Below, one piece after another: positions 7,633 through 16,096 of a stretch of 49,917 nt of DNA (within the stretch, counting starts at the first letter, position 1; each line of letters begins with the position of its first letter). Under the pieces are notes generated by a model that was not told the origin of the DNA, made no database searches, and was given only the letters and a program-made list of their open reading frames with translations. The stretch lies in assembly GCA_944324285.1 (NCBI GenBank), contig CALUVR010000017.1:1-49917 (forward strand), read 5' to 3'. This stretch comes from Candidatus Gastranaerophilales bacterium (lineage in GTDB: Bacteria; Cyanobacteriota; Vampirovibrionia; Gastranaerophilales; Gastranaerophilaceae). Position numbers and translations under genes: made by a program.

Positions 7633-8352
7633 ATGAGAGAAGTTTATTTAAAAAAAATAAATTCGACAAACATATACGGGAAAGAGCATCTGGCTGAATT
7701 GGATGACAAAACCATCATATATGCTGACCGCCAAACCTCAGGTCACGGCAGACTTTCTAGAAGCTGGATTGATTTGGGCGGAGATAATTTGTTTTTGTCT
7801 TTTATCTTAAAACCTTCTGTTAGTTTTAAAGAGCTTTATTCCAACCTATCGCAGTATCTTTCGGTTATTTTATGTAAACTGCTTGAAAAATATAATGTCA
7901 TGCCTGAAATAAAATGGCCTAATGATGTACTTGTTAACGGAGGAAAAATTGCCGGCATATTGGCGGAAACCGTTATGAAAGGAAATGATTTTAAAGGAAT
8001 TGTCCTAGGGATAGGTGTTAATCTGAATGCACAAAAGAAAGATTTACATCTGATAGCTGATAAAAAAGTTACAGCTTTAAATATTGAAACTGAACGTCCT
8101 GTTGATGGAGCAGCTTTTAGAAAAGAATTATGCTCATTGTTTTTTGAAAATTATGATAAATTTTTGGAGGAAGGTTTTCCTTATATTGAGAATTATTATT
8201 CCTCGCATGCCTGTTTTTTGAATAAAGAAATATGTGTAAAAGTTTTTAATAAAGAAGTCAAAGGAGTTGCAAAATGTCTTACTAAAAACGGAGAACTTTT
8301 GCTCTTTGACGGGGAAAAAGATTTGATAATTAATATGGGAGATATATTATGA
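7633..8352 (+). CDS. birA: Biotin--[biotin carboxyl carrier] protein ligase
   Basis: Attaches biotin to the conserved Lys of biotin-carrier domains via biotinyl-AMP. The 239-residue protein begins directly with the catalytic domain and has no N-terminal DNA-binding domain, so it is a monofunctional ligase and not a BirA repressor. Family motifs: SGHGRLSRSW (biotin/ATP loop, usually GRGRxGRxW), LFLSFILKP, KWPNDVLVNGGKIAGILAE with the catalytic Lys, and a small C-terminal SH3-like domain. ATG 7633 has GGGGA upstream. Its stop overlaps the start of oadG (ATGA), so it heads the decarboxylase operon. The likely substrate is the biotin domain of OadA two genes downstream. Confidence 0.93.
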   Translation: MREVYLKKINSTNIYGKEHLAELDDKTIIYADRQTSGHGRLSRSWIDLGGDNLFLSFILKPSVSFKELYSNLSQYLSVILCKLLEKYNVMPEIKWPNDVLVNGGKIAGILAETVMKGNDFKGIVLGIGVNLNAQKKDLHLIADKKVTALNIETERPVDGAAFRKELCSLFFENYDKFLEEGFPYIENYYSSHACFLNKEICVKVFNKEVKGVAKCLTKNGELLLFDGEKDLIINMGDIL

Positions 8353-8591
8353 GTGAATTTTTAATGCATTTAAAGGAAGGGCTTGTCCTCTTGGCTATAG
8401 GTATGGGGGTTGTATTTTCATTCCTTTTTATAATGGTTCTTGCGATGAATGCCATGTCAATATTTATAAGATGGCTTAATAAATTTTTCCCGGAAGAAAT
8501 TGAAGTTGTAGAAAAAAAAGGCTATAAGAAAAATATTTCGGAAGATGAGGCGATTGCTGTTGCGATAGCGGTTGCAAAGGCTCAAGGATAA
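8349..8591 (+). CDS. oadG: Oxaloacetate decarboxylase gamma-like subunit
   Basis: An 80-residue single-span membrane protein. The helix (about 11-33) carries GMGVVFSFLFIMVLAMNAMS, the pattern of the OadG family, followed by a charged tail (EEIEVVEKKGYKK) and an Ala/Val-rich C-terminus. In this enzyme family gamma tethers the soluble alpha subunit to the membrane beta subunit. It overlaps birA by four bases and precedes oadA by 33 nt. The identification relies on pattern and context because the family is short and divergent. Confidence 0.82.
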   Translation: MSEFLMHLKEGLVLLAIGMGVVFSFLFIMVLAMNAMSIFIRWLNKFFPEEIEVVEKKGYKKNISEDEAIAVAIAVAKAQG

Positions 8592-8624
8592 TTTTGAAAT
8601 TAATTGTTTGAAAGGATATAAATT

Positions 8625-10412
8625 ATGGGAAAGAAACTGATTAAAGTAATGGATACCTCTTTTAGAGATGGATTTCAGTCTGTTTACGGCGCGAGAGTTT
8701 TTGTGGATGATTTTCTTCCTGCTCTTCAATCTGCAGTAAATGCGGGGATTAATCATTTTGAAGTTGCAGGGGGCGCTAGATTTCAATCTCCTATTTTCTA
8801 CTGCAGAGAAAATGCATTTGAAACAATGGATAAGATAAGAGCTGCTGTCGGACCGGATGTCAATTTGCAGTCCCTTGCCAGAGGTGTTAATGTTGTAGGA
8901 CTGGATTCCCAACCGAGAGATATTATAAATCTTCACGCAAAATTGTTTAAAAAGCATGGTGTGACGACTGTCAGAAACTTTGACGCCTTGAATGATGTTA
9001 ATAATTTGATTTACTCAGGTCAATGCATACGCGATAACGGCTTACGGCATGAAGTAACCATAACTATGATGGAGCTTCCGATTGGATGTGAAGGCGCTCA
9101 TGATGTAGCTTTTTACGAAAAAGTTTTAAGAAATATTCTTGATGCTGGAGTACCGTTTGACAGTTTAGCATTTAAAGATGCCTCGGGAACTTCTAATCCG
9201 CATAAGGTGTATGAAACAATTAAAAGAACAAGAGAAATCTTAGGTAATGATGTTCATATAAGATTTCATTCACACGAAACTGCCGGCACAGGGCTTGCTG
9301 CTTACCTTGCGGCACTTGATGGCGGCGCTGACGGTATTGATTTATCAATGAAACCTGTATCTGGCGGAACTGCTCAGCCTGACATTGTTTCTATGTGGCA
9401 TGCTGTTAAGGGTACTGATTACGATTTGGGTATTAATATTGAAAAAATTCTGGAAACAGAAGAAATATTTAAAGAATGTATGAAAGATTACTTCCTTCCG
9501 CCGGAAGCCTTAGCTGTTAATCCAATGATTATTCAGTCCCCGCTTCCGGGTGGCGCTTTGACTGCAAATACTCAGATGCTCCGCGATAACAACTTAATGG
9601 ATAAATTCCCAGAAGTTGTTGCTGCAATGAAAGAGGTTGTTATGAAAGGAGGTTTCGGAACATCTGTTACTCCTGTATCGCAGTTCTATTTCCAGCAGGC
9701 ATTTAATAATGTAATGTTCGGGTCGTGGAAAAAAATTGCAGAAGGCTACGGGAAAATGGTTCTCGGATATTTCGGTAAAACGCCTTGCGAACCTGATGCC
9801 GAGGTTGTCAGAATTGCATCTGAACAGCTAAATCTTAAACCGACAACAGAACTTGTTGTTGATATTAATGACAAAGATGATTCTAAAGGTATTAAAGCCG
9901 CAATAAAGCGTCTTGAAGATGCCGGATTGCCTGTTAATGATGAAAATATCTTTATTTCTGCTGCATGCAAAGAAAAAGGTATTTTATTCCTTGAAGGTAA
10001 AGGAACAATTGGTGTCAGAAAATGTGAAAAAGGTGAAGCGGAACCAAAATCGGATGCTTCAAACGGTTACACGGTAACTGTTAACGGTAAAAAATACGCT
10101 GTTGCAATTGAAGGTAAAAAAGCTACAGTTAACGGAAAACTCTATGATATAGATGTTAAAGCCGGCATTGAAGCTCATACGCATGAAACAAGTGGAGAGG
10201 CTGCTCCTGTCAAGGCGGCACTTCCGGGGAATGTGTTGAAGGTTCTCGTTTCATCAGGCGACAGTATAGTAGAAGGCGACGTAATTGCCGTTATTGAAGC
10301 TATGAAAATGGAAACGGAAATTAAATCTCCTCTGTCAGGTGTCGTAAAGTCCGTTGAAATTGAAGCGGGAGATAAGGTAAAAACAGGCGATGTGCTTGTT
10401 ACGGTCGGCTAG
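8625..10412 (+). CDS. oadA: Oxaloacetate decarboxylase alpha subunit (biotin carboxyltransferase)
   Basis: Transfers the carboxyl group of oxaloacetate to biotin, giving pyruvate; OadB then decarboxylates the carboxybiotin and pumps sodium. The 595 residues comprise a TIM-barrel carboxyltransferase of the HMGL/PYC type (about 5-270: DTSFRDGFQS, RFHSHETAG metal-binding His pair, and VSGGTAQPD), a conserved PYC/OADA middle domain (to about 460), a linker, and a biotinyl domain at the C-terminus with the EAMKMET biotin site. It could in principle be a pyruvate carboxylase B subunit, but the flanking oadG and oadB and the absence of a biotin carboxylase gene favour the decarboxylase. AAAGGA precedes ATG 8625. 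Confidence 0.95.
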   Translation: MGKKLIKVMDTSFRDGFQSVYGARVFVDDFLPALQSAVNAGINHFEVAGGARFQSPIFYCRENAFETMDKIRAAVGPDVNLQSLARGVNVVGLDSQPRDIINLHAKLFKKHGVTTVRNFDALNDVNNLIYSGQCIRDNGLRHEVTITMMELPIGCEGAHDVAFYEKVLRNILDAGVPFDSLAFKDASGTSNPHKVYETIKRTREILGNDVHIRFHSHETAGTGLAAYLAALDGGADGIDLSMKPVSGGTAQPDIVSMWHAVKGTDYDLGINIEKILETEEIFKECMKDYFLPPEALAVNPMIIQSPLPGGALTANTQMLRDNNLMDKFPEVVAAMKEVVMKGGFGTSVTPVSQFYFQQAFNNVMFGSWKKIAEGYGKMVLGYFGKTPCEPDAEVVRIASEQLNLKPTTELVVDINDKDDSKGIKAAIKRLEDAGLPVNDENIFISAACKEKGILFLEGKGTIGVRKCEKGEAEPKSDASNGYTVTVNGKKYAVAIEGKKATVNGKLYDIDVKAGIEAHTHETSGEAAPVKAALPGNVLKVLVSSGDSIVEGDVIAVIEAMKMETEIKSPLSGVVKSVEIEAGDKVKTGDVLVTVG

Positions 10413-10437
10413 TCAATTATAAGAAAAGGATAGAAAA

Positions 10438-11613
10438 ATGGATATATTAGACAGTTTAGGAAAATTATGGCAGTCCACGGGGATTGCAAATTTTATACAA
10501 CCGCCGGATCCGTCTATTACAAGCGGGTTTGAGCAATTTTTACATCAGTTTGGCTCTCCTATTATGCTTATAATCTGCTGTTTCCTCCTGTGGCTGGGGA
10601 TAAAAAAACAGTTTGAACCTTTGTTGCTTGTACCTATTGCATTCGGGGGATTGTTGTCAAATATTCCGGTCGCAGATATTGCAGGTCCGAACGGATTTTT
10701 AGGAATTATTTATGAAGCTGGTATACATAAAGGATTATTCCCTTTAATAATCTTTATGGGGGTTGGCGCTATGACAGATTTCGGTCCTTTGATTGCTAAC
10801 CCTAAAACAGCACTTTTAGGAGGTGCTGCACAATTTGGAATTTTTGCAGCGCTGCTCCTTGCTTTGTGTTGTTTCGGATTTACTCTGCCGCAGTCAGGTG
10901 CTATTGGTATTATCGGCGGAGCAGATGGACCGACATCAATTTACGTTACAACAAAGCTTGCGCCTGAACTTTTAGGTGCAATTGCTGTTGCTGCTTATTC
11001 TTATATGGCACTTGTTCCAGTTATTCAGCCGCCTATTATGAAACTTTTGACAACGGAAGAAGAACGTAAAATTGAAATGAAACAGTTGAGGGAAGTTTCA
11101 AAGCGTGAGAAGATTATATTTCCGCTTGTGGTGCTCGGGCTTTGTATAATCTTCCTGCCTGATGCGTGTCCTCTTATTGGTGCATTGACATTCGGCAACC
11201 TTTGTAAAGAGTGTGGCGTTGTTGAAAGATTATCAGACACAATGCAGAATGCTTTAATTAATATCGTAACTATTTTCCTGGGACTTTCTGTCGGGTCTAA
11301 ACTTTCGGCGGATCAGTTTTTAACAACTCAGACGTTATTTATTCTTGTTCTTGGAATACTTGCATTCGGTTTTGCAACCGCAGGCGGGGTATTGTTTGCT
11401 AAAGTTATGAATCTTTTCTCGAAAGAAAAAATCAACCCGCTTATCGGCTCTGCCGGGGTTTCAGCTGTTCCTATGGCAGCAAGGGTTTCAAATAAGGTCG
11501 GTTTAGAGGCTAATCCTCAAAACTACTTATTGATGCACGCTATGGGTCCGAATGTTGCGGGTGTAATCGGTTCAGGTGTAGCTGCAGGTATTTTACTTGC
11601 CTTGTGTAAATAG
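10438..11613 (+). CDS. oadB: Sodium-pumping oxaloacetate decarboxylase beta subunit
   Basis: Membrane subunit that decarboxylates carboxybiotin and exports Na+. The 391-residue protein is polytopic (roughly nine helices). It contains the family hallmark [19 protein letters not shown] with the Asp implicated in sodium binding, followed by [20 protein letters not shown], and the late segment [20 protein letters not shown]. These segments are almost identical to those of characterised OadB/MmdB/GcdB subunits. Methylmalonyl- or glutaconyl-CoA decarboxylases share the beta subunit, so the substrate is set by the alpha subunit, which is of the oxaloacetate type here. It is last in the operon and followed by a strong terminator. 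Confidence 0.96.
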   Translation: MDILDSLGKLWQSTGIANFIQPPDPSITSGFEQFLHQFGSPIMLIICCFLLWLGIKKQFEPLLLVPIAFGGLLSNIPVADIAGPNGFLGIIYEAGIHKGLFPLIIFMGVGAMTDFGPLIANPKTALLGGAAQFGIFAALLLALCCFGFTLPQSGAIGIIGGADGPTSIYVTTKLAPELLGAIAVAAYSYMALVPVIQPPIMKLLTTEEERKIEMKQLREVSKREKIIFPLVVLGLCIIFLPDACPLIGALTFGNLCKECGVVERLSDTMQNALINIVTIFLGLSVGSKLSADQFLTTQTLFILVLGILAFGFATAGGVLFAKVMNLFSKEKINPLIGSAGVSAVPMAARVSNKVGLEANPQNYLLMHAMGPNVAGVIGSGVAAGILLALCK

Positions 11614-11637
11614 TTTATATCATATATAAAAGAAAAA

Positions 11638-11667
11638 GACTTGCCGGTTTTCGGCGGGTCTTTTTTT
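11638..11667 (+). terminator. Terminator of the birA-oadGAB operon
   Basis: GACTTGCCG / CGGCGGGTC form a 9-bp stem with two G-U pairs and a five-base loop, followed by seven Ts. It starts 25 nt after the oadB stop and touches the end of the convergent hypothetical gene. Confidence 0.88.
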
Positions 11668-12112
11668 AAGGATTTATTCTAGTTTCTTTTATGATTGAGA
11701 TTTTACCATTTGCAACTTTGTAGCCTGTTATTTCATCATCAATCTGAATATTGAGGGTATTTCCCATCTTTTTTATAATTTGATTTATTTCTTGAGTCAT
11801 TTGTTCAGTGGGCAGCGATTTTATTCTGTTTGATATATGCGCAATTGCCGGATTGTTAGTTTTTATCATAACGCCCGAAGATATTGTGTATAGATCCAAA
11901 GCTAGCGGTGTTTTTGCAAAATCTTTAATATCAGTTTTTTTTAGACAAAATAATTTTGAAAAAATTGAAAATAGACCGTCCGGCTTTTCTATAGTTTCGT
12001 TGCTTAATTTCCCAGTGGTACACTCAAGAACTTCTTTGGTCGGTAATTTGAAATTTTTTAGAGCACAAAAATTAGGGGTATAATTGGGAGTAGTTATGTT
12101 ATTTGTAATCAT
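11666..12112 (-). CDS. Hypothetical protein with N-terminal PNFCALK motif
   Basis: A 148-residue cytoplasmic-looking protein with no signal peptide or membrane helix. I do not recognise a domain. The N-terminus is low in charge and Asn/Thr/Pro-rich, then contains PNFCALKNFKLP, resembling the Ser-Phe-x-Gly-like start of three other hypothetical proteins in this window. The rest is mixed alpha/beta with a C-terminal part rich in Ile and Lys. ATG 12112 has a modest ribosome site (AAGGAGAAAT). It stands alone, convergent with oadB and divergent from glgC. It is probably specific to the lineage. Confidence 0.72.
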   Translation of the reverse strand: MITNNITTPNYTPNFCALKNFKLPTKEVLECTTGKLSNETIEKPDGLFSIFSKLFCLKKTDIKDFAKTPLALDLYTISSGVMIKTNNPAIAHISNRIKSLPTEQMTQEINQIIKKMGNTLNIQIDDEITGYKVANGKISIIKETRINP

Positions 12113-12235
12113 TATTTCTCCTTATTTTTCTTGTAAATTTTCAAATGTTCATAAAGAAAAATTTTTGCTATTTTTTCTGAAACTTTTTAGGAAAAATAAT
12201 TATTAAGTATTAGTGCATTTTTTCCATGACTTTTG

Positions 12236-12266
12236 TATAATTTTTGTATAGATAATAAAAGAGGGG
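12236..12266 (+). promoter_or_regulatory. glgC -10 box and ribosome-binding site
   Basis: A perfect TATAAT at 12236-12241 predicts a transcript start near 12248. GAGGGG at 12261-12266 lies five bases... four bases before the ATG at 12271 and is the ribosome site. No good -35 hexamer is visible 16-18 bases upstream. Confidence 0.5.
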
Positions 12267-12270
12267 TAAT

Positions 12271-13506
12271 ATGTCTATTGATGATGCATTGGTTATGATA
12301 CTTGCTGGCGGGGAAGGCAAAAGACTTCTTCCTTTGACAAAAGACCGGGCAAAGCCTGCTGTTCCTTTTGGAGGAAGATACAGAATTATTGATTTTGTTC
12401 TGAATAATTTTATTAATTCCGGATTTTTTAAGATTAAAGTTTTGACACAATATAAATCTGATTCACTTAATAAGCATATTACGCGTGGCTGGGCATTGTC
12501 ACCGTTTTTGAACCAGTATGTAGATTTGGCGCCTGCTCAGATGAGAACAGGCAGTGACTGGTACAGAGGAACTGCTGATGCTATTTATCAGAATGTTTTT
12601 CATATAACTGATGAAGATCCTGATTATGTATGTATCTTTGGCGGAGATCATGTCTACAAAATGGATGTTTCGCAAATGTTGAATTTTCATAAAAAGAAAA
12701 ATGCGGATTTGACGATTTCGGCTATTCCTATACCGATTGAAGAAGCTTCTGAATTTGGAATTATTGAGGTTGATGACAACTGGAAGCTTATTAATTTTGT
12801 TGAAAAACCAAAAGAAAAGCCTAAATCAATCCCAGGAAATCCTGATAAATGCCTGGCTTCAATGGGAAATTATATATTTAACAAGGATATTCTTCTAAAA
12901 GCTCTGAATGAAGACGAGCAGATAACTTCATCCAGCCACGATTTCGGGAAAAATGTTATCCCTATGCTTTTAGAGGAAGGCAAAGATATTTATATTTATA
13001 ACTTTGCTACAAACGAATTTTCTGGAATAACTGATGCGGAGCGCGGGTACTGGCGAGATGTAGGAAGCATTGATGCATACTGGCAGGCTAATATGGATTT
13101 ATTGGAATCTAATCCCGAATTAAATCTTTATTCAAAAGATTGGCCTTTGAGAACTTTTAATTATAACTACCCGCCTGCAAAATTTGTATGGCAGGAAGGC
13201 GACCGAGTCGGTATGGCAACGAATTCACTTGTGTCAGAAGGCTGTGTTGTTTCTGGCGGAAGTATTTCCCGATGTGTTCTTTCTCCAAACGTTAGAGTAA
13301 ACAGTTATTCTCAGGTATATGAAAGTATATTAATGGAAGATGTCAATGTCGGCAGATATTCAAGAATTAAACGTGCGATTATCGATAAAAATGTTCAGAT
13401 ACCGCCGAATACGCGGATTGGCTATAATAGAGAGGAAGATATCCGCCGCGGATTTCATGTTTCTCCAAATGGAGTAACTGTAGTACCTAAAGGCGCTATT
13501 CTTTAA
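12271..13506 (+). CDS. glgC: Glucose-1-phosphate adenylyltransferase
   Basis: Makes ADP-glucose from glucose-1-phosphate and ATP, the regulated step of bacterial glycogen synthesis. The 411 residues match the family: N-terminal nucleotidyltransferase domain with [30 protein letters not shown] and [10 protein letters not shown], the sugar-binding FVEKP, and a C-terminal left-handed beta-helix (about 290-411) with hexapeptide-like turns. It is a single gene with its own -10 box, not followed by other glycogen genes. The organism therefore probably stores glycogen. Confidence 0.97.
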   Translation: MSIDDALVMILAGGEGKRLLPLTKDRAKPAVPFGGRYRIIDFVLNNFINSGFFKIKVLTQYKSDSLNKHITRGWALSPFLNQYVDLAPAQMRTGSDWYRGTADAIYQNVFHITDEDPDYVCIFGGDHVYKMDVSQMLNFHKKKNADLTISAIPIPIEEASEFGIIEVDDNWKLINFVEKPKEKPKSIPGNPDKCLASMGNYIFNKDILLKALNEDEQITSSSHDFGKNVIPMLLEEGKDIYIYNFATNEFSGITDAERGYWRDVGSIDAYWQANMDLLESNPELNLYSKDWPLRTFNYNYPPAKFVWQEGDRVGMATNSLVSEGCVVSGGSISRCVLSPNVRVNSYSQVYESILMEDVNVGRYSRIKRAIIDKNVQIPPNTRIGYNREEDIRRGFHVSPNGVTVVPKGAIL

Positions 13507-13623
13507 TTTTTGTTTGAGTTATTATTGCTCTTGCCGGATAAATATTTACTTAAAGTTTCTTAAAATTATCGTTTTTTCAAGCAATTTTAGAGCTTTATTA
13601 TCTTTATTCTCTTGGGTAGTAAT

Positions 13624-14163
13624 ATGGCGTCAACAGATAAAATATCTAATATCAGTTTCGGAAATTCGTTTACCTCACGGCTTGGTGCTGCGGGTAAGCG
13701 AATTTATAATGCCATGCCTAATTTTAAGCCGATATCTAATGCAAGATTTATAAAAGGTATAGAAAATTTCGGGAAAAAGTGTACTTCCGACAAACAAAGA
13801 CTTATCCTTGGTGTGTCTGCAATTCTTATGCAGCCGCCAATTGACGCCCATAATAAAAATGTTGACGAAAAAACGAGAAAGGTTTCTGTCGCAAGAACTA
13901 TTGCCAAAATTATTGCCGGTACCCTGACCGGTGTTGCAATTCGCTGGGGTTGTATTAAGGCTATGAATATGAAAATATTTGAGCCGTCGAATTTCTTTAA
14001 AGTTTCAAAAGATGCCTTTGACCAGTACAAGAACGCAATGGGGACAATTGTTGCGCTTGTTGTCATGATGTTTACAAACTTTCTTATTGACGCACCTCTT
14101 ACCAAATTCCTTACAAACATCATGATTGATAAGGATGATTCTCCGGGAGGTGCTAAAAAATGA
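13624..14163 (+). CDS. Hypothetical membrane protein with N-terminal ISFGNSF motif
   Basis: A 179-residue protein of unknown function. The ATG at 13624 is preferred over a TTG twelve bases upstream. The N-terminus is polar and contains NISFGNSF, matching the short motif seen in other hypothetical proteins here. Two hydrophobic segments follow (about residues 92-112 and 138-157), the first preceded by basic residues. The last four bases overlap the next gene (ATGA), so the two proteins are translationally coupled and probably interact. No known domain is recognised. It may be specific to gut 'Melainabacteria'. Confidence 0.75.
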   Translation: MASTDKISNISFGNSFTSRLGAAGKRIYNAMPNFKPISNARFIKGIENFGKKCTSDKQRLILGVSAILMQPPIDAHNKNVDEKTRKVSVARTIAKIIAGTLTGVAIRWGCIKAMNMKIFEPSNFFKVSKDAFDQYKNAMGTIVALVVMMFTNFLIDAPLTKFLTNIMIDKDDSPGGAKK

Positions 14164-14843
14164 AAACTCCCGATGTAATTAAAAATTTAGGAAAATGGTC
14201 AGCAGGAAGATTCAGTGCATTTAAAAATATCATCCTTGAAAAATACGGTGAGCAGCCGGGGAAAATGCTTGTTCATACAGGGGTTTTAGGATGGATTTTA
14301 TCATCTCTTGCACAGGTCGGCGCAGTATTCTTTAATGATAAGATTTCACCTGAACAAAAAGTTTTCCTTATCCCGCAGGAAATTGCAGATGCTGTTGTTA
14401 ATATTCTTTCATTTTATGTCGTAACAAATTCAGTTAAAGACATAGCCTCAAAGCTAGTTACCACAGGAAAACTTACTACTCCTGCAATTTTGAATTATCT
14501 AAAGAAAACAGGGATTAAAATCCCTAAGAAAAAAGGTGACGCATCTCCTATAGGAAAGTGGGATTTCGATATAACAAAGCTTGCAAACTTTGATGAAATT
14601 TCACCAAACTTTAAAGCTTTCAAAAACGGGGTTGATGTCGGGGCAAGTATGCTCGGTTCAATCCTTTCCTGCAACCTTATAACGCCGATTTTGCGTAACG
14701 AATACGCCTCAAAGCAGCAAAAAAGTATGATTTCAAAAATGCAGAATAATAAAAATCTGCGAAATCTTGAAAGTCCGCGCGGGATTTCTATGGCTGAATA
14801 TCAGCGCAGAGCCTATGCCAAATACGGTAATTTAAAAGTGTAA
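14160..14843 (+). CDS. Hypothetical membrane protein coupled to the preceding gene
   Basis: A 227-residue protein with three likely membrane-associated segments (about 36-58, 70-92 and 161-181), joined by a basic, Lys-rich loop near residue 120 (LKKTGIKIPKKKGD). The C-terminal tail is positively charged. It overlaps the upstream gene by four bases and its 3' end overlaps the convergent anti-sigma gene by 12 bases. No family is recognised. The pair reads like two subunits of one membrane system, which is inference from the overlap and similar build. Confidence 0.75.
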   Translation: MKTPDVIKNLGKWSAGRFSAFKNIILEKYGEQPGKMLVHTGVLGWILSSLAQVGAVFFNDKISPEQKVFLIPQEIADAVVNILSFYVVTNSVKDIASKLVTTGKLTTPAILNYLKKTGIKIPKKKGDASPIGKWDFDITKLANFDEISPNFKAFKNGVDVGASMLGSILSCNLITPILRNEYASKQQKSMISKMQNNKNLRNLESPRGISMAEYQRRAYAKYGNLKV

Positions 14844-15383
14844 CAGGTTTATTAGTCCTATTATCATAAACACCATTATGCTAACAAATATCCCGACAAG
14901 TTTGTAGAATGGTTTAGTTGAGTCGGGAGGAGTATTTTCATACATTTTTTCCATAGTTTTTCTTGCATAATCCTCTTTTAAATCATTTTTTGTCCTGTTA
15001 AAGGAAGAGTGCAAAAGCTGTTTGAAAGCATAAACCTTTTCTAAATCTTTCCTCGCCAGAGGATTTGATATTGCTATTTTTTTTATTTTAATATTTTCAT
15101 TGTCACTTAATTCATTATCTATGTATGCTGAAAGATTTGCTTTAAACTTTTCGTACTGAGCTGTTTCATATTCGCTGAAATCAGTGATTTCTTCCTCATT
15201 AATTTTAGATTTAATTTCAGAAAAATTTTCTAAAATCCGCTTAAGCTTTAAATATTTTTCCTGACATTTATCGCAAGAGTGAAGGTGTTCTCTCACCGCA
15301 ATGCTGAGGCTTTCATCAAGTTTATTTTCAATGTAAAAAGTAAGAAGTGCAACTACCTGGTTACAATTTAGCTGATGATGCAT
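14832..15383 (-). CDS. Anti-sigma factor with ZAS zinc finger and one membrane helix
   Basis: The 183-residue product has the zinc-binding anti-sigma signature H33-x3-C37-x2-C40 with an upstream C7 (NCNQVV). A long charged helical region follows, with a single C-terminal membrane helix (about 161-181, VGIFVSIMVFMIIGLINLL). Such proteins hold their ECF sigma factor at the membrane until a signal arrives. The gene begins 14 nt after the sigma gene, the standard arrangement. The extracytoplasmic part is almost absent (two or three residues), so the signal is probably sensed in the cytoplasm or membrane. Confidence 0.85.
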   Translation of the reverse strand: MHHQLNCNQVVALLTFYIENKLDESLSIAVREHLHSCDKCQEKYLKLKRILENFSEIKSKINEEEITDFSEYETAQYEKFKANLSAYIDNELSDNENIKIKKIAISNPLARKDLEKVYAFKQLLHSSFNRTKNDLKEDYARKTMEKMYENTPPDSTKPFYKLVGIFVSIMVFMIIGLINLLHF

Positions 15384-15397
15384 ATATATTTTCCTTT

Positions 15398-15997
15398 CTA
15401 TATGTACGACTTTAATCCCTCTTGAAGCTTTAATCTTGCACGGGAAATTCTTGATTTAACTGTTCCGACGCTTGAATTTGTTGCTTCTGCAATTTCTTCA
15501 TAACTCAGCCCCTGAAGTTCCCTTAAAACTATAGCAATCCTGAATTGTTCAGGAAGTGTACGTATTGCATCTTTAATTATCCGCTCAAGTTCAGATGAAA
15601 TGCATTTTTCCGGCGGCTTGCATTTTTTATCTGGAATTATTGATTTCAATGAAAAATTTGTTTCATCCCCCTGTTCCTCGTCTATTGAGATTATTTCGGG
15701 TTTTCTGGCTGCTTTTCTTAGCTCATCGTAAAAAAGATTTGTTACAATTTGATTAAGCCAGCGTTTAAAATGTTTGGGATTTTTTAGAGAATTGATATTT
15801 TTAGCGACTCGAAGAAGTGCTTCTTGAGTTAAATCAGCGATATTTTCCCGTTTTCGGGCAAGATAAGAAAACGTGGCAAAGACATTTTTTTGCTCACGCC
15901 TGATTAATTCTTCAAGCGCTTTCAAATCATTTTGCTGTGAAAAAACGACCAGTTCTTCCGTGGTCATTTTACGATATTGCAGCTTATTAGAGGACAT
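15398..15997 (-). CDS. ECF-type RNA polymerase sigma factor
   Basis: A 199-residue group 4 sigma factor. Region 2 (about 25-95) has DLTQEALLRVAKNI and FKRWLNQIVTNLFYDELRK. Region 4 (about 135-195) has LPEQFRIAIVLRELQGLSYEEIAEATNSSVGTVKSR as separate runs (LPEQFRIAIVLRELQGLSY, EEIAEATNSSVGTVKSRISR). It directs polymerase to a stress regulon and is held by the anti-sigma factor encoded next. AAGGAG at 16010-16005 lies seven bases before ATG 15997 and is partly within a small hairpin, so translation may be controlled. Confidence 0.93.
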   Translation of the reverse strand: MSSNKLQYRKMTTEELVVFSQQNDLKALEELIRREQKNVFATFSYLARKRENIADLTQEALLRVAKNINSLKNPKHFKRWLNQIVTNLFYDELRKAARKPEIISIDEEQGDETNFSLKSIIPDKKCKPPEKCISSELERIIKDAIRTLPEQFRIAIVLRELQGLSYEEIAEATNSSVGTVKSRISRARLKLQEGLKSYI

Positions 15998-16006
15998 TAC
16001 AAATCT

Positions 16007-16025
16007 CCTTACTCCAATGGTAAGG
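16007..16025 (-). promoter_or_regulatory. Hairpin overlapping the sigma-factor ribosome site
   Basis: On the minus strand CCTTAC (16025-16020) can pair with GTAAGG (16012-16007) across seven bases. The 3' arm shares four bases with the AAGGAG Shine-Dalgarno sequence (16010-16005). Folding would hide the ribosome site. Six base pairs is weak, so this is a candidate only. Confidence 0.35.
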
Positions 16026-16096
16026 AATTTTTTTCAGTATTTACACACGCAAAAATACACAGGGGGCGGGCAATATTTTTTTGAGAAAGATTAGAA

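Noticed and set aside
8625-10412. Pyruvate carboxylase subunit B
   Set aside because: No biotin carboxylase gene nearby; the membrane beta and gamma decarboxylase genes flank it.
13514-13753. 79-codon rightward frame before the membrane protein pair
   Set aside because: It overlaps the start of the better supported gene at 13624 in another frame and has no ribosome site.
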